Under the pieces are notes generated by a model. The model was given only the letters and a program-made list of their open reading frames with translations. It was not told where the DNA came from and did not search any database. From Rhizoclosmatium globosum (taxonomy: Eukaryota; Chytridiomycota; Chytridiomycetes; Chytridiales; Chytriomycetaceae), in the NCBI GenBank assembly GCA_002104985.1, contig MCGO01000009.1:1-64000 (forward strand): a DNA stretch of 64,000 nt, read 5' to 3'. Position numbers and translations under genes: made by a program. Position 1 is the first letter of the stretch. Each line of letters opens with the position of its first letter. Positions 44,132 to 55,483 of this stretch are shown in pieces.

Positions 44132-47100
44132 TTAGAAATTTAAAAAAGAATCAGTCAAAACCATATCTTCAATGCTGTCATATCCCAGAATCCGTTCGTG
44201 GAATTTAATCAAGATAGTTCGATCTTTTCCTTTCTTTGGAAGCCGTTTGTATTTGAGTAGCTGATAAATCAAATAATGGACCCAAAATACATTAGTCTTT
44301 GGGCAAAACTTATACCACGCTGAGCGCGTTTCCTCTTTCATCATCCGATAAATATCATACTATGAGGAGGATTCGATTAACGTCAATGAACCCGTTCAGA
44401 ACACAAACCTGATAATCTCCTTCGCCAGTGAAAAGAGCTTCGTCCTCCATCTTATTATACATAAGCATGCCCTGCTCGTTTTCGCATCGTGAGAGTGTGA
44501 AGTCAATGATGGTGACCTTAACGCCTTCCAAAGGAACTCTAATATATCCCATATCCTCTCCCAGAAAGTACTCCTGATGAGCACCAACCCATAGCGAGTT
44601 TGTCTGGCACATCAGATTTCCCCAGTGTAAATCGCGGTGCTCAAGTTTGAGCTCTTTCTCCGCGATATATAGAGAATAGATAGTTTGCAAAAGGATAGAC
44701 CGAACCATAGCCCACGTTTTGTTTGTGCTCGCTCCATCGGCTCCAGTAGCCGATTTAAGCTTATAGTTCTTGCTGAGTGGGGTACAAGGAGCCGTGCCGG
44801 AATTGACAGGTTGAATTTTGAAATGCTCAAGGTCTGCTCCAGCATTGACCATAATCAGAACAGCATAAAGTTGATTGTTCGGAAGAAAATCTGAAGGTCG
44901 AGTTGATAAATGGAATAGTAAAATCAAGTAAAAGTATGATACAAACCTGGTCGGTCGTTTTCAGAGTCCTTTGTATCCGCCCAATCATCCCAAGCTTCCA
45001 ACAAAGCTTCAGAGTATGGGCCATGACAAATAAAGCAGCTGTGAGCTGCGTAAGAGTTATGGCATAGAAATTTGAAAACTCTTACTCTTGTAATTCCACA
45101 AAGTTACTTCCAACATTTGATCTTCCTGCTGAAATGTGGGAGCTCCGGATCCCAAACTCACTCACAGTCTTTGTTATAAACAGTTCCTGTGCCACTTCGT
45201 GGACGGTCATTTGTTGTGAACCATTGATAAAGAACTCGTCTTTTGCAGGAGCACCGAATGGAATGACTTTTACAGCAAGCTGCTTCATCATACTTGTTTG
45301 ATCATTCGTTGTAAAGGCGTACACTTCGGAGAACGTTGCTTCGCCAAGCTTTTTCACGAGAGTGCTAATTTTGATCAAAACGCGTTGCGCATAATGTAAG
45401 TAACTTACTAGTTTGTAAACGCGCTCTCGAATGAAACTGGGCTCATTTGGTTGCAAACATTGAGCAGCTGAGAAAGAGTCGACTATATTGAGAGTTACAA
45501 TCCAGTTACTAAAGACCATTTTATATACCTCAGTCTCTTGAACACTCGCAGTTGTTCCTCCGAGAGACCGGCGATGCCGTTTACCTGGTGTTGCCTTCAT
45601 TTCTGATTCCAAACCTTCCTCATTATATGCGCGGGAAAGTAGTCCTCTTTCGATATTATTATTTCGACTGGATTTTGAGCTGAGGTGGGGGTTTTTTCGA
45701 CCACAGGCACTTCTGGGGCATGTTGTGATGACTTGGATAGCTCGTCTGTGGATCTCAATTCATTTTCTGGCCAGAAGACATTTGCAGAATCGTTAAAGCT
45801 GAGTGGCGTACTTTTTAGATCCTTATCGGGAGATATTAAGATGGAGTTCGACTTCACGTCAGAACTAACTGATTCCACAATGGTTAACGGAACAGGTGTG
45901 ATGGGAAATAAAGTAGGCACAATTTCTGACATCTTCTTTACAGGCGACAACGCGTCTTTCGACTCTGACGACACCGTTGTTGAATCAGAGATAGCTTCCA
46001 ATGGCTTAACAAAGGATTGTTCATCGAATGAGTTAAACTGTGACATCAAACTTAATTCAGAGTCTTCGGCAAACAAGCAGAGGTTGTTTGGCTCTATAAC
46101 AGAATTGGGTACGTCAATAGGAACATTCCGTGGCTCAAGTGGTTCCAAATTCTGATTGTAGGTTTCAACGATAATGCTCAGTTCTTTCTTTGATCCATCA
46201 ATGCCATCGGTAATGTTATGCGCATGAGGCAACATGGCCGCCTGCTGACGTTTTTTCCCTGGAGTCACCGAAGCAGAATCCATAGAATCCTCAGGTAAAT
46301 TAGTGAATTCAAAGCATTTCTCTGTTACGCTGCTTGGAACAGAATCCATATATCCATCTAACAACGAATCAATGTGACCAACAGATTCGACTGTCCCATC
46401 AGCTTCAAGCTGGATTGTCAATCCATCCATTAATTTCTCCAAAACTTTAAGTTCAATCTTTGGAGTTGTCGGAGAAGAGCGAACGGGCTCTGTGCATACA
46501 TAAGCAGCCGCATCGAATGCAGACAATTCTTCCAGTAAGTTTGACGTTGATAAATTCACGTTCATTGGCGCAATTAAAGACTCTGAAACGGATGCTCCAT
46601 TCATTGGGAGCAAGATATCGTTTTTCTCTTTTGTGGTTAGGGCTGAAAGTTGGTTTGTGGTGGATGTGCTTCCTTCCTCCGGCAATATTCCAGAAAAAGA
46701 ATCGTTGTTAATCAATGCTGCGATAGCTTCAGTATCAGATTGGATATGATAAGTAGAAGGAACTGCATCGGGCTGATGGGATACACGAACTAGACCAGTT
46801 GAAGGGATGGATTCTTCAACAGAATCTTCAGTAAGATCAATAACAGGCAATTGCTGTACCGAAGGTAAACATTTTGCTGCCAATGTAAGATTTTCTGGCT
46901 TTACATGATACTTGCGTTCCAATGACTCTTCCAAAGCAGGTTTTAAGTCAGGTTGTTGGTGCAGTGCAGATGTAAAAGGAACCTGCAGGAAAGTCAATGA
47001 TCAGTGAAGAAGTAATCAAAACGAACCTCCAAAAATGCTCTAGATATAGACGCCTCAAAGGAGTCTTCATCGACGATAGCAGCAGGACGATCTCTACCAG

Positions 47101-47977
47101 AATGGAATGGAACTTTGGCAGCAACAGCTTCATTGATATTAGGAGGTAAAAGCTGGGTCTGGTCGCTGGTTGCCGTCAAATCAATGCCTTCAAGCTCTTG
47201 AGCGAGAGCATCGGCTATTACATTCACAGTAGATACTTGCTTCTGATCCCTTTTGGAAGATCCCATCTTTGTTACTCGGGATTTGACAGCCAGATGATCT
47301 CTCGCATCACGTTTAAGCATGCCAGCGGCGCGTCCTTCGCGAGCTCGACTCTTCTTTTCCTCGTTCCTTGAAGCCCCGAAGCAATATCTATTTTCCTGAT
47401 TTTCATCCAGGTCCTCGTCCTTGAGTAATACAGCCGTTCCATCCAACGTTTCTTCCAGAATTGGCATCGGTTTATCTTCAAGTCTATCGATGAAAGTCTT
47501 TTCAGCGTCCCAGTTCACGGCCGAAGACAGAGTATTCTTTCGAGGCGCGGCCTTGGCCAACCGGGCAGACCTGAGGTCGCTAAGAGCCCTCGCGGACTTT
47601 GACGAAGAGCGAGCCGTCATTAGTGCGACCTTCCGTTGAACCCGCGGCAGTTCCGGCACTGATTCGGACACAATCGCAGTGTTGCCATTGTTGGATGCAT
47701 TGTCCGAACTTTGCTTTCGCGACGTCGCCGCCGATTTTCTGATTCGCTGCGGCGCGTTTGTTCGTCGCGGTTTTGATTTTGTGGCTGCGTTGGCGTCGTC
47801 GCTTTCGGACGAGGCACTTGATTCGGTCGCTTCAAAGTCGAATTCGGTCTTTTCAGCGACCGAAGCGGCCGCTGATGCAGTTGACGTCGCAAAAGCTGAT
47901 GTTGTCGAAGATGATGCCGCGAGTGGTTTCTTTTTCTTGTATGTGGTTGTGACGCGGTGTGTTGTTGTCAGAAACAT
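44132..47977 (-). CDS. Haspin-type protein kinase
   Basis: Haspin phosphorylates histone H3 Thr3 at mitosis. The ATG at 47977 (MFLTTTHRVTTTYKKKK) opens a long Ser/Ala-rich, basic, presumably disordered N-terminal part of about 790 residues over two exons (44-nt intron near 46997). The kinase domain starts near 45340 with LVKKLGEATFSEVYAF, then the VAIK-type lysine in LAVKVIPFG, EALLEAWDDWADTKDSENDRP, and QLYAVLIMVNAGADLEHF. The diagnostic catalytic loop is LEHRDLHWGN (about 44630), the metal-binding motif is IIDFTLSR (DFT instead of DFG, as haspins have DYT), and then EALFTGEGDYQ. The last exon (YDIYRMMKEETRSAWYKF to the stop at 44132) is the haspin C-terminal region. One intron at about 45580-45610 would be only 30 nt. 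All key residues are present. The start lies 34 bp after the neighbouring LRR gene's stop. Confidence 0.93.
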
Positions 47978-48011
47978 TTGATTTTTTGAAATGTATTTAT
48001 GTCCAGTCGCT

Positions 48012-49760
48012 TTATTTATTTTTCGAGAGGAGGTTGAATAACCCAGATTTTGCATTGGATGATTTGGCACCTTTCATCTGTTGAGACGATAATAGAGGTG
48101 CTGGTTGTTTTCCAAAATCCTTCTCGAGCTCCAGGAACGCACCAAAGTCAGGGATACAAGCACTTGAAGGCTTTTTGTTATTGCTTTTGATTGTAACAAC
48201 AGCCGGCGCAGGTTCTAGCCGTTTTTGGCACATTTTGCTCATGCTTTGCTTTTTCGCAATTTCGGCTGGTGGTGACTGTTGTGAGGTATTCTGCGGTGCA
48301 GAAGTCAGGATATTCTTTGGTCCTAACGCTTTTCGGAGTTCCATATCGCGTCGCGCCTCTGTACGAATCAAAGTCAACCGTCCATGAATCTCTGATTCCA
48401 CAATTTCCGAGACAAGTCTATCATTCGCTTCCTTATTGTCAAACGAAAAGTCCTTAGTATTGAATGGAAGATACCATGGATTCATGGTTCGGTGTTTGAC
48501 CAATTTGGATTTACCAGCAATGACATCAAACAAATCGTTGAAAGGATTAAGCTTTTCCTTACACGCTGAACGAGTTTCAAGATGGTCCGGCACATGGTGA
48601 GTAAGAGCCCAAGCAGCTTCGATAACAGAACGGTATGCTGGTTCTACCGTCGATAAAGAACTCAAACTAACGATTTCATCATGTCTGAAAACACGGCACT
48701 TGAAGTAATCATCTCGTTCTTTCTTCAGATTCACTTTCGCCGCCTTCTCCAGGGTCCCAAAAAACTGATTCGAATGAACGGATTGAATTCGTTCAGATGG
48801 TATCATTGGAGGCAGCTCATTTGAAGCAATCAATGAAACAGATTCCGTATCTAAAGCACTTGACGATACCCCTCCATGGAATCCTGGAAATGCGTTCACG
48901 CGTTTCCCAAGTTCATTCCAACCAAACGATTTCATCTTTGTCACAACACCCATCCGCTGCACGAATGTTCGGTTTAGCCCAATAATCAAGAGAGACGGAA
49001 ATCGAGAGAGAATAACGTCAAGGTCTGCGCCATTTAGCTTAGAGCACATACTGATGTTCAGGAATGCAAGGTTCTTGAGACCACACTTTGGGAGTCCAGT
49101 GATGCCATCGCGGTCTGAGTGAACCATACTGCGACAAAGATTTCTGAGACCGTCGTTCGTTATCTCTGTTGAAGAAATGTCCAGGAGCTAAGCCAAAACT
49201 TTGAGTTCAACATGGGTGTTGCTTGCAACACACCTCCAAACATTCCAGTCGCGAAATTGGAGTACACAAGTCATCCTTCAAGTCAGTTCCGGATAAATCC
49301 AATGAGGTTAGAAACATGGCGAACCAACCATCGCGAATGCTGGTACGGAGGCTGTCGCAGAGCTTCCAATCGCGATACACCAAATGCTTGTTGAAGGGGC
49401 AAACTCTTCCGGAAAGTCTGTTGCGAACAGTGCAACAGCTGAGGCAGAGGGAGTTTTGATGTTGTCCCAGATTTCCTTTGCCAGGTTCCATGGCACGTTG
49501 TTCAGGGACTCGACTGGATTCGAGTGTTAGATCAACTATTAAGAGCGCTTTTATACCATGGTCAATCAGTCCAGCGACTACTTCGGCACAGAGCTCTCGA
49601 AGTGGACGGATGCCTGACGAAGACTGACTTTCACTTTCACTTCTGATTCAATTTCATGCTCGCCGTTGTAGTACGCTGCTACACTAGGATCATACGGAAG
49701 TGGTCGAAAGATTGTATCTGTGTCCTTGAGCGCAAAGTCTGGATCGTAAAAGTCACTCAT
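48012..49760 (-). CDS. Leucine-rich-repeat protein
   Basis: The ATG at 49760 (MSDFYDPDFALKDTDTIFRP) opens the first coding stretch. Then come VRPLRELCAEVVAGLIDHGIK and VPWNLAKEIWDNIKTPSASA, then FNKHLVYRDWKLCDSLRTS. Leucine-rich repeats follow: FLTSLDLSGTDLKDD, LLDISSTEITNDGLRNLC-like, LKNLAFLNISMCSKLNGADL and LSRFPSLLIIGLNRTFV. The C-terminal 250 residues (to 48012) are charged and non-repetitive, ending SGLFNLLSKNK. The order of elements recalls LRRC42-like proteins, but I would not insist on it. Frame changes near 49600 and 49400 are not all explained by splice sites. The gene is tandem with haspin, 34 bp apart. Confidence 0.6.
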
Positions 49761-49857
49761 TTCGTTGGGGCGAAGTTTCGGACATCAATTAAGTGAGCAT
49801 CCCAAAACCACATCATTAAAAATTTAAACGGCATATATAAGTCTGTTAAGGAGTATA

Positions 49858-52512
49858 TTATTGAGTCTCTCCCATTTCGCGATCCTCTTGCTCCTTCTGT
49901 GCCTCATCAGACTCATCAAGTTTCCTCAGCTTATTGACAGCAGCCTCGGTAGATGCAGTATTCCTCAATCGCTCTTCATATTCCTTCGTGAGTGCTTGAA
50001 TACGAATTTTCATGTCATCAAACTCATTCACAACTTCATGAAAGTCATTATATGTCAGTCGATAAAGCACACTTGGCGTTGTCGCCTGTACGGTTGACGT
50101 TCGTAAAATCTTCGCAAGCAGCGCAACCTCTCCAAAGTATGCTCCATCATAAAGTGAGACTACTTTCTTTCCATTCACTATCACATTCACCATTCCTGAC
50201 AGGATAAAAAACATATCAAAACCGTAATCCCCCTGTTTGATGATGAAATCGTTCTTGACGAAGTAGTTTGCATGCAACACTGTGGCAAGTCGAGCAAAGA
50301 AGATTTCATCACGACCATCATTCATTTGGCGACGCAAGAATGGAACACGTTCAATCAAAGCCTGCGTATTTTGTAGCGAGATTTCTTTTCGTAACGATTC
50401 ATTAAGTTCAAGGAGAAGCAAATCTTCTTCAAAGTATTTGCCTCGATACTTTGTCTCATAATATGAGAATATTTTCTTTGTTGTTTCTGGTGATAACTTT
50501 TTCCATTTGACGTAATCACTCAATTCATCCATTTTCTGCGTAAACAGTTTTCCTGATGGGTTAATCGACATTGTTGCAGAGGAAATAGCTCCAAGAAAAG
50601 CGGCATATAAGACAGCAGAAGCAATTACGTAGAAAGACGCAACAAGCTGCTCCACTGCAGTTTGGGCGCTGTGGAAGAAGTCAGCTTACGCTATGTAAAC
50701 GACAGTGAACCTACGGGAACGCACAAGGAAACATATTTCCCACAGCTTTAAAGAATGAATATGAATATAGTTCCACAACTCCTGCGTTGTTGATTCCAGT
50801 CCACGCATTTGCCCACCCAACAAAGCCAGTCATTTTCCCAAAGTAGTAAAGGGAGCAAGCACTAAAATGCAAGAAAATAAACATTCCTATCAAAATAGGA
50901 ATAATGGCCGAAATAGTGAAACCGCATAACTTGTCGAGTTTGTACTTCGTTCTTGAAATAATACCACATCTTGACATACATGCGGGAAGTCGGTAAAATC
51001 GCAGAAGCCTTATTAAAAGCAATAACGAACTGTATTTCCATTCGCTGAATATGAAGTGAAATGGTATCTACGATGACAACCTGTTAATGAGACGAAATGT
51101 ACTGCAACAACACCCACAATTGGAATAAGCTCAAAAACTAATGAAATCCCTATCCATTGTAAAATCCATTCTTTCAGTAATGGACGCATCGCTTCATACT
51201 CTCGCAAACTACAGAGTGGGTTTTGCTCCATTGGTTGTGGTGTGGCGAGTGCTACACACGTGTCGAGAGCAAATGTTGTCGTAAGAGCCAGAGAAAATGT
51301 CACAATTTCACTTTCTTCATAGGTCGCAAAAGAAATCAAGAACGGGATGTAACATAGGTAGACAAGGGACATGCCTGTAATCGACCAAATTAAATCCTAT
51401 CAAAAATTGAGAGGCTTACATGTTACAAAGAGGTCCCATACAGTGTGAAAATATGATTTCGGATGGATCCCATTCGTCAGAAATGACACGTTCTTGACAT
51501 CCTCCTTATCAAATAGTTCAACATCAATGATTTTCCCCTTTCCGTCAAATGCAGGTAATAAAAATATCAAAGTAGTACATTGAATGAGTCTCTGCTGACG
51601 ACGGAGCGTTTTTGGCGCGAATTGGGTGTTTCGGTTGAATCTCCTCACTCTGGAGTTTGCAATTATAATGACTTTTTTCTTGATTGTCCCCGTTTCAAAA
51701 GGCTCTTTAAGGGATATTATTTCGAGTTTGGGTGAAGTTGGACGAGACGGCTCTGAAGTAGTGCGATATGATAAATTCCGAGGAAGCGTAAGTTGTTTCT
51801 CTTGATGAATTGCATGTACAGCTGACTCATCGTGTAAAGATAAAATTGAATTCGATTGGTTGGCTACCAGAGATAGAGCCGAATTGCTGACTTCCTTTAT
51901 TGGAGGCTCGTGCTTTCTGCTGATGGATTCTGCATGAGATATGGGGAGTTTTCGGGGCAAACTTTTGGCTATCACAGATGTTCCTGCGTCAGAAAGGTAT
52001 GTTGATGAGTTGTGATCAGAATTTGTTTGAGATTGAATCTGCTGCAATCTGCCCAAATGTGGCTTTCTGGAGTCGCTCGTATCATAAACTTTGCTATAGC
52101 TCTCTTTGGTACTGTCCATAGGCTGCTGACTCCCATACTTTAAAGAAGGTTTGATCTGCTGGCTATTCTCGAGAGGATGATGGCAGACAATGGTTGGAGT
52201 AGTAACTGCTTCGGTGGAGACTTCCAACTCACTGCGATTAACAGATTGCGCAAATGACTTCCTTTTGGTTTCGAAAGAGCCCTGCGTGCGTATGTTGGCA
52301 TAGAATCAGAAGATTCTCGTCGTTGTCCCGCAAACAGCGTGAAAAATGAACTCCGTCTGTCTGAGAGGTAGGTTGAAGAGTTGGTATTTTGGTCGTCTGA
52401 TTGCGGCTTTTTCATTTTGGTTGACCCTCCTCCCCAGAGATTTTCTCAAACTTCCACTTCGGTTCAGTGGCGACACACCGCCTCTATTTAAGCGAAGTTG
52501 TGATTGATTCAT
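49858..52512 (-). CDS. Cyclic-nucleotide-gated cation channel (HCN/CNG-like)
   Basis: A voltage-sensor-type channel with a C-terminal cyclic-nucleotide-binding domain, in the plasma or flagellar membrane. The N-terminal 300 residues are Ser-rich and disordered. S1 begins after IHPKSYFHTVWDLFVT. S4 is LIRLLRFYRLPACMSRC, with few arginines. S5 is ISAIIPILIGMFIFLHFSAC. The pore helix is YSYSFFKAVGNMF, and the filter region reads PCAFPAQ after splicing the 46-nt intron 50669-50714. S6 is LVASFYVIASAVLYAAFLG. The C-linker contains YYETKYRGKYFEEDLLLLEL, as in HCN (YYEHRYQGK type). The binding domain has IIKQGDYGFDMFFILSG, and the phosphate-binding cassette YFGEVALLAKILRTSTVQA ends with the conserved Arg-Thr-like pair. 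Two frame changes in the N-terminal part (about 52430 and 52240) are not clearly introns. The gene is divergent from HEM4. Confidence 0.88.
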
Positions 52513-52935
52513 TTTGGTGCGAAAATTGCAGGGGCTTTACTGATATTCGCGTCCAGATCTGCTATGAGTGATCTGATCCTTGCCATCGAATCCCATAATC
52601 ATGAAAGAGCGAAGGTAAAGCAGGTTTACTCCTGAGGATTGATGAAGATGAGCCACCAACTTTGGATTAGATTGCTCTTAGCGTGGATAAAGGGATGATA
52701 TAAGATTTACCACCATAGAGCTTCTCATTCAACAAAGTCTCGACAGTTTGTAAACGAGACATAAACGTCTCATGTGTACGTGCACACTCTTTCATTGTAT
52801 CTTGCACAGTTCTGAGAGCATGTTGAAGTGCTAGGTCCAACATCAGAAGCGTTCAGAATAAGATTTACACTAAAATCGTAAAAAGAGGTAATGAATTGTG
52901 GGAAAGGGCGATTGATAAAACTTGTGAACAAAGAG
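52513..52935. promoter_or_regulatory. Divergent intergenic region between channel and HEM4
   Basis: About 420 bp between two divergent starts, so it should hold both promoters. I see no defined motif. A minus-strand frame of 70 codons (52770-52982) overlaps the HEM4 start and is probably not a gene. Confidence 0.35.
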
Positions 52936-53720
52936 ATGAGCAATCCGCAAAGGAAAACCATCGTCTTCTTCAGAGGCAACATCGATGATGAAAGTCCGGA
53001 CGCTAAGATTCATACTTAGTAGAAGCTCATGATGCAGGATTTGATGCAGTCAATGTTCCAGTTCTGCAAACAAGGCTGACTGGACAAACAGAGCTGTATG
53101 CCGCACTTACCGACAAGACGCTTCTGTTTGACTCTATTGTAGCTACAAGTAAACGTGCAATAGAAGCCTTGGCTGTCGTTTGGGAGACAATTGACGAAGA
53201 TATCAAAGCAACATGGCGATTGAGACCCTTCTATGTAGTTGGGCCTTCCTCGAATGAATTCCTTCTACAACTAGGTCTGCAGCCTTTCGGATTTGAATCT
53301 GGTAATGCAGAGGCATTGGCAAACTATATTATTGCTGAAGGGAAATCCTCGAACTTGCTTTTCCTTCGTGGAGACAAGACGTTAAACACATTAGTATCGC
53401 GTTTAAATGATGCAGAAAGGGATATTAAGGTGGAATCTGTCATTGTCTACAAAACGTTACCAATTGCATTACCTCAACTATACGCAACCTTGTGCGACGT
53501 ATATGCTCGATTTCATGTGTCATGGTTTACATTCTTCAGCCCCTCTGGCGTTAAAATTGTTGTCGAAGATACTGATGAAGATCATTGGAATGGCGTTAAA
53601 GTTGCTTGTATTGGAAAAACCACTAAGGCAGCTTTAATAGACTCGAATATTATACCCTCAGCAGTTGCAGAAAGCCCGAATGCGAAATCGCTTCTTGCTG
53701 CGATTATAAATGCCGAATAA
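52936..53720 (+). CDS. Uroporphyrinogen-III synthase
   Basis: This enzyme cyclises hydroxymethylbilane to uroporphyrinogen III in heme synthesis. The proposed start is the ATG at 52936 (MSNPQRKTIVFFRGNIDDES). After a frame break at about 53005-53020 the family pattern continues: LVEAHDAGFDAVNVPVLQT, DSIVATSKRAIEALAVVW, FYVVGPSSNEFLLQLGL, LFLRGDKTLNTLVSRL, VESVIVYKTLP, WFTFFSPSGVKIVVED, VACIGKTTKAAL, and the C-terminal SPNAKSLLAAIINAE. Both lobes are present and the length (about 260 aa) is normal. A 26-nt intron (gtccgg...cttag) would also restore the frame, but an assembly indel is likelier. The stop lies 38 bp before the SNX4 start. Confidence 0.85.
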
Positions 53721-53758
53721 AAGTAACGTTATTAATTAAACTGGAAAGAAGGAGAAAG

Positions 53759-55398
53759 ATGGAAGGTCCAACCGAAACCACAGCCGCCGGAGAATGGAAC
53801 CATTCGTCAGTAGGAGAGGTACTTCTTTAATATTTATCTCACGTTGCATCTGACCTGGCTGATGGCACAAAGGACGAAGAGGCCACATCGAAAGGGCCGC
53901 TCCACCTCTTCCACCACTCGTGGCCAGCACGGCTCTTCAGATTTCAGTCTCCGACCCACAAAAACATGGAGAAGGCACAGGGTCGTTCGTGAACTACCTG
54001 ATTACAACAAGGGTGAGCACGCTTCACTCAACTGGATTATAACCCCTCTCCAGACACGCATGGAGTCCTTCTCTTCCCCAGAAGTATCTGTTCGTAGACG
54101 GTTCCAAGACTTCTCATGGCTTCATAGGCCTTGAGCGATGAGTTTCCACATGTCATTTTGGCTGCACTCCCTGGAAAACATCGAATGGGTGAGTTCCAAA
54201 GGTACCTAGCTGATATATTGACGATTAAACCAGAATACATAACCGGTGATCGTTTCAGCCCTGAATTCATTGAAAAGAGAAAGGTGTCGCTGGAAAACTA
54301 CCTCCACAGACTTGCAAAACATCCACTTATTGCCCAAAGCCAAACCCTTCGTAGATTTCTCGAATCCACTGAAATTGTTAGTTGCTCATGCAATATTTGT
54401 CATTAACGACATCATAGTTTCCAGAATTGGTGGCAAAGGCTCAGGCCCACGTTTTTGAAAACATCAGCGACGCTCTCCTCAACGCATTCACCAAAATTAA
54501 GCAACCCGATCCCAGATTCATTGAATTTAAGGAACATCTGGACAAGTTTCAGGAAACTCTCATTTCTTTGGAGCGACTCCACGCCAAGCTTATTCGGGCG
54601 GAAACAGGTTATCTCTTTATTATTTTAAGTGCCAAGGCTAAACTTCGAATATTTCAGATTTTGAATTGGATTTATTAGAATTTGGTGGCTGTATCAGTAC
54701 TTTGGGGCTTATGGAAACTCAAATCAATGGCCCGCTTACAGACTTTGGGAACATACTCCGAAATCTTTGTACCATACTTCGCGAAAGAATCAACCACGAA
54801 GACTTGGTATACTTGACTAACGTCCAGGAGTATATCGGATATTGCATGTCTGCTAAAGTAAGAAGCCCATTCTTAGTTTCTAGTTCCAACTAACTGATTG
54901 CTGGATGTACTAGGAAACCTTGAGAATGCGCGACCAAAAACAAACTGATGTGAAGAGCTCACGATTTACCTCCAAAATCACATAACGGAACGTGAAAAAA
55001 CGTTAAACCCACAGCGTGGAGGGGGCGGTATCGCGTCTTTCCTTACAAGCAAATTCCAAGAAATACAGGGGGTTGACCAAGAACGTGCAAGGCAGCAAAA
55101 GATTTTGAAACTCTCCTCAAAAATTGCCGAACTGCAAGAGGCCGTCAAAAGCTCGGACGAACTTTCTAAAGCGTTCAACAATGAGTTGTTGCGAGAAATT
55201 GAGTTTTTCCACCAGGCAAAGTTGGAGGATACAAAGAGGGATTTGAAAGAGTATGCAATCAACCAAGTCAAGTACTACGAAAAGGTGTGTACACATTATT
55301 TTATTAAGAAGAAATACTAATGAAGATGGCCTTAGTGTGTAGAGTTTTGGGATCAGATTGTGCCAGTGTTGGAGAACATCAAAATCGATGATGAGTAA
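53759..55398 (+). CDS. Sorting nexin, SNX4/Atg24 type (PX-BAR)
   Basis: It binds PI3P on endosomes and shapes tubules for recycling and selective autophagy. The start is the ATG at 53759 (MEGPTETTAAGEWNHSSVGE). The PX domain spans about 53920-54400: LQISVSDPQKHGEGTGSFVN, YLITTR, VRRRFQDFSWLH, ALPGKHRM, and the SNX4-typical YITGDRFSPEFIEKRKVSL followed by YLHRLAKHPLIAQSQTLRRF. The BAR domain follows in several exons (VFENISDALLNAFTKIKQP, FGGCISTLGLMETQINGPL, LVYLTNVQEYIGYC, ASFLTSKFQEIQGVDQERAR) and ends VEFWDQIVPVLENIKIDDE at 55398. Short introns separate the exons, for example at 54200 and 55285. Joins in the first exon and near 54980 are tentative. It converges with UTP4, with 85 bp between stops. 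Confidence 0.85.
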
Positions 55399-55483
55399 GG
55401 AAGAGCGTTTCAATGCATTACGACAAATAAAGTCAGAATTATGATTGTATTTATTGTGCACGTACAATTCTTTCCCATCTCCA

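Noticed and set aside
44132..47977. Functional link between haspin and the satellite as a centromere
   Set aside because: Haspin acts at centromeres in other organisms, but its gene lying about 14 kb from the array is not evidence of a link. Gene position and site of action are unrelated.
52770..52982. 70-codon minus-strand frame between the channel and HEM4
   Set aside because: It is antisense to the HEM4 start, has no partner exons and no motif.
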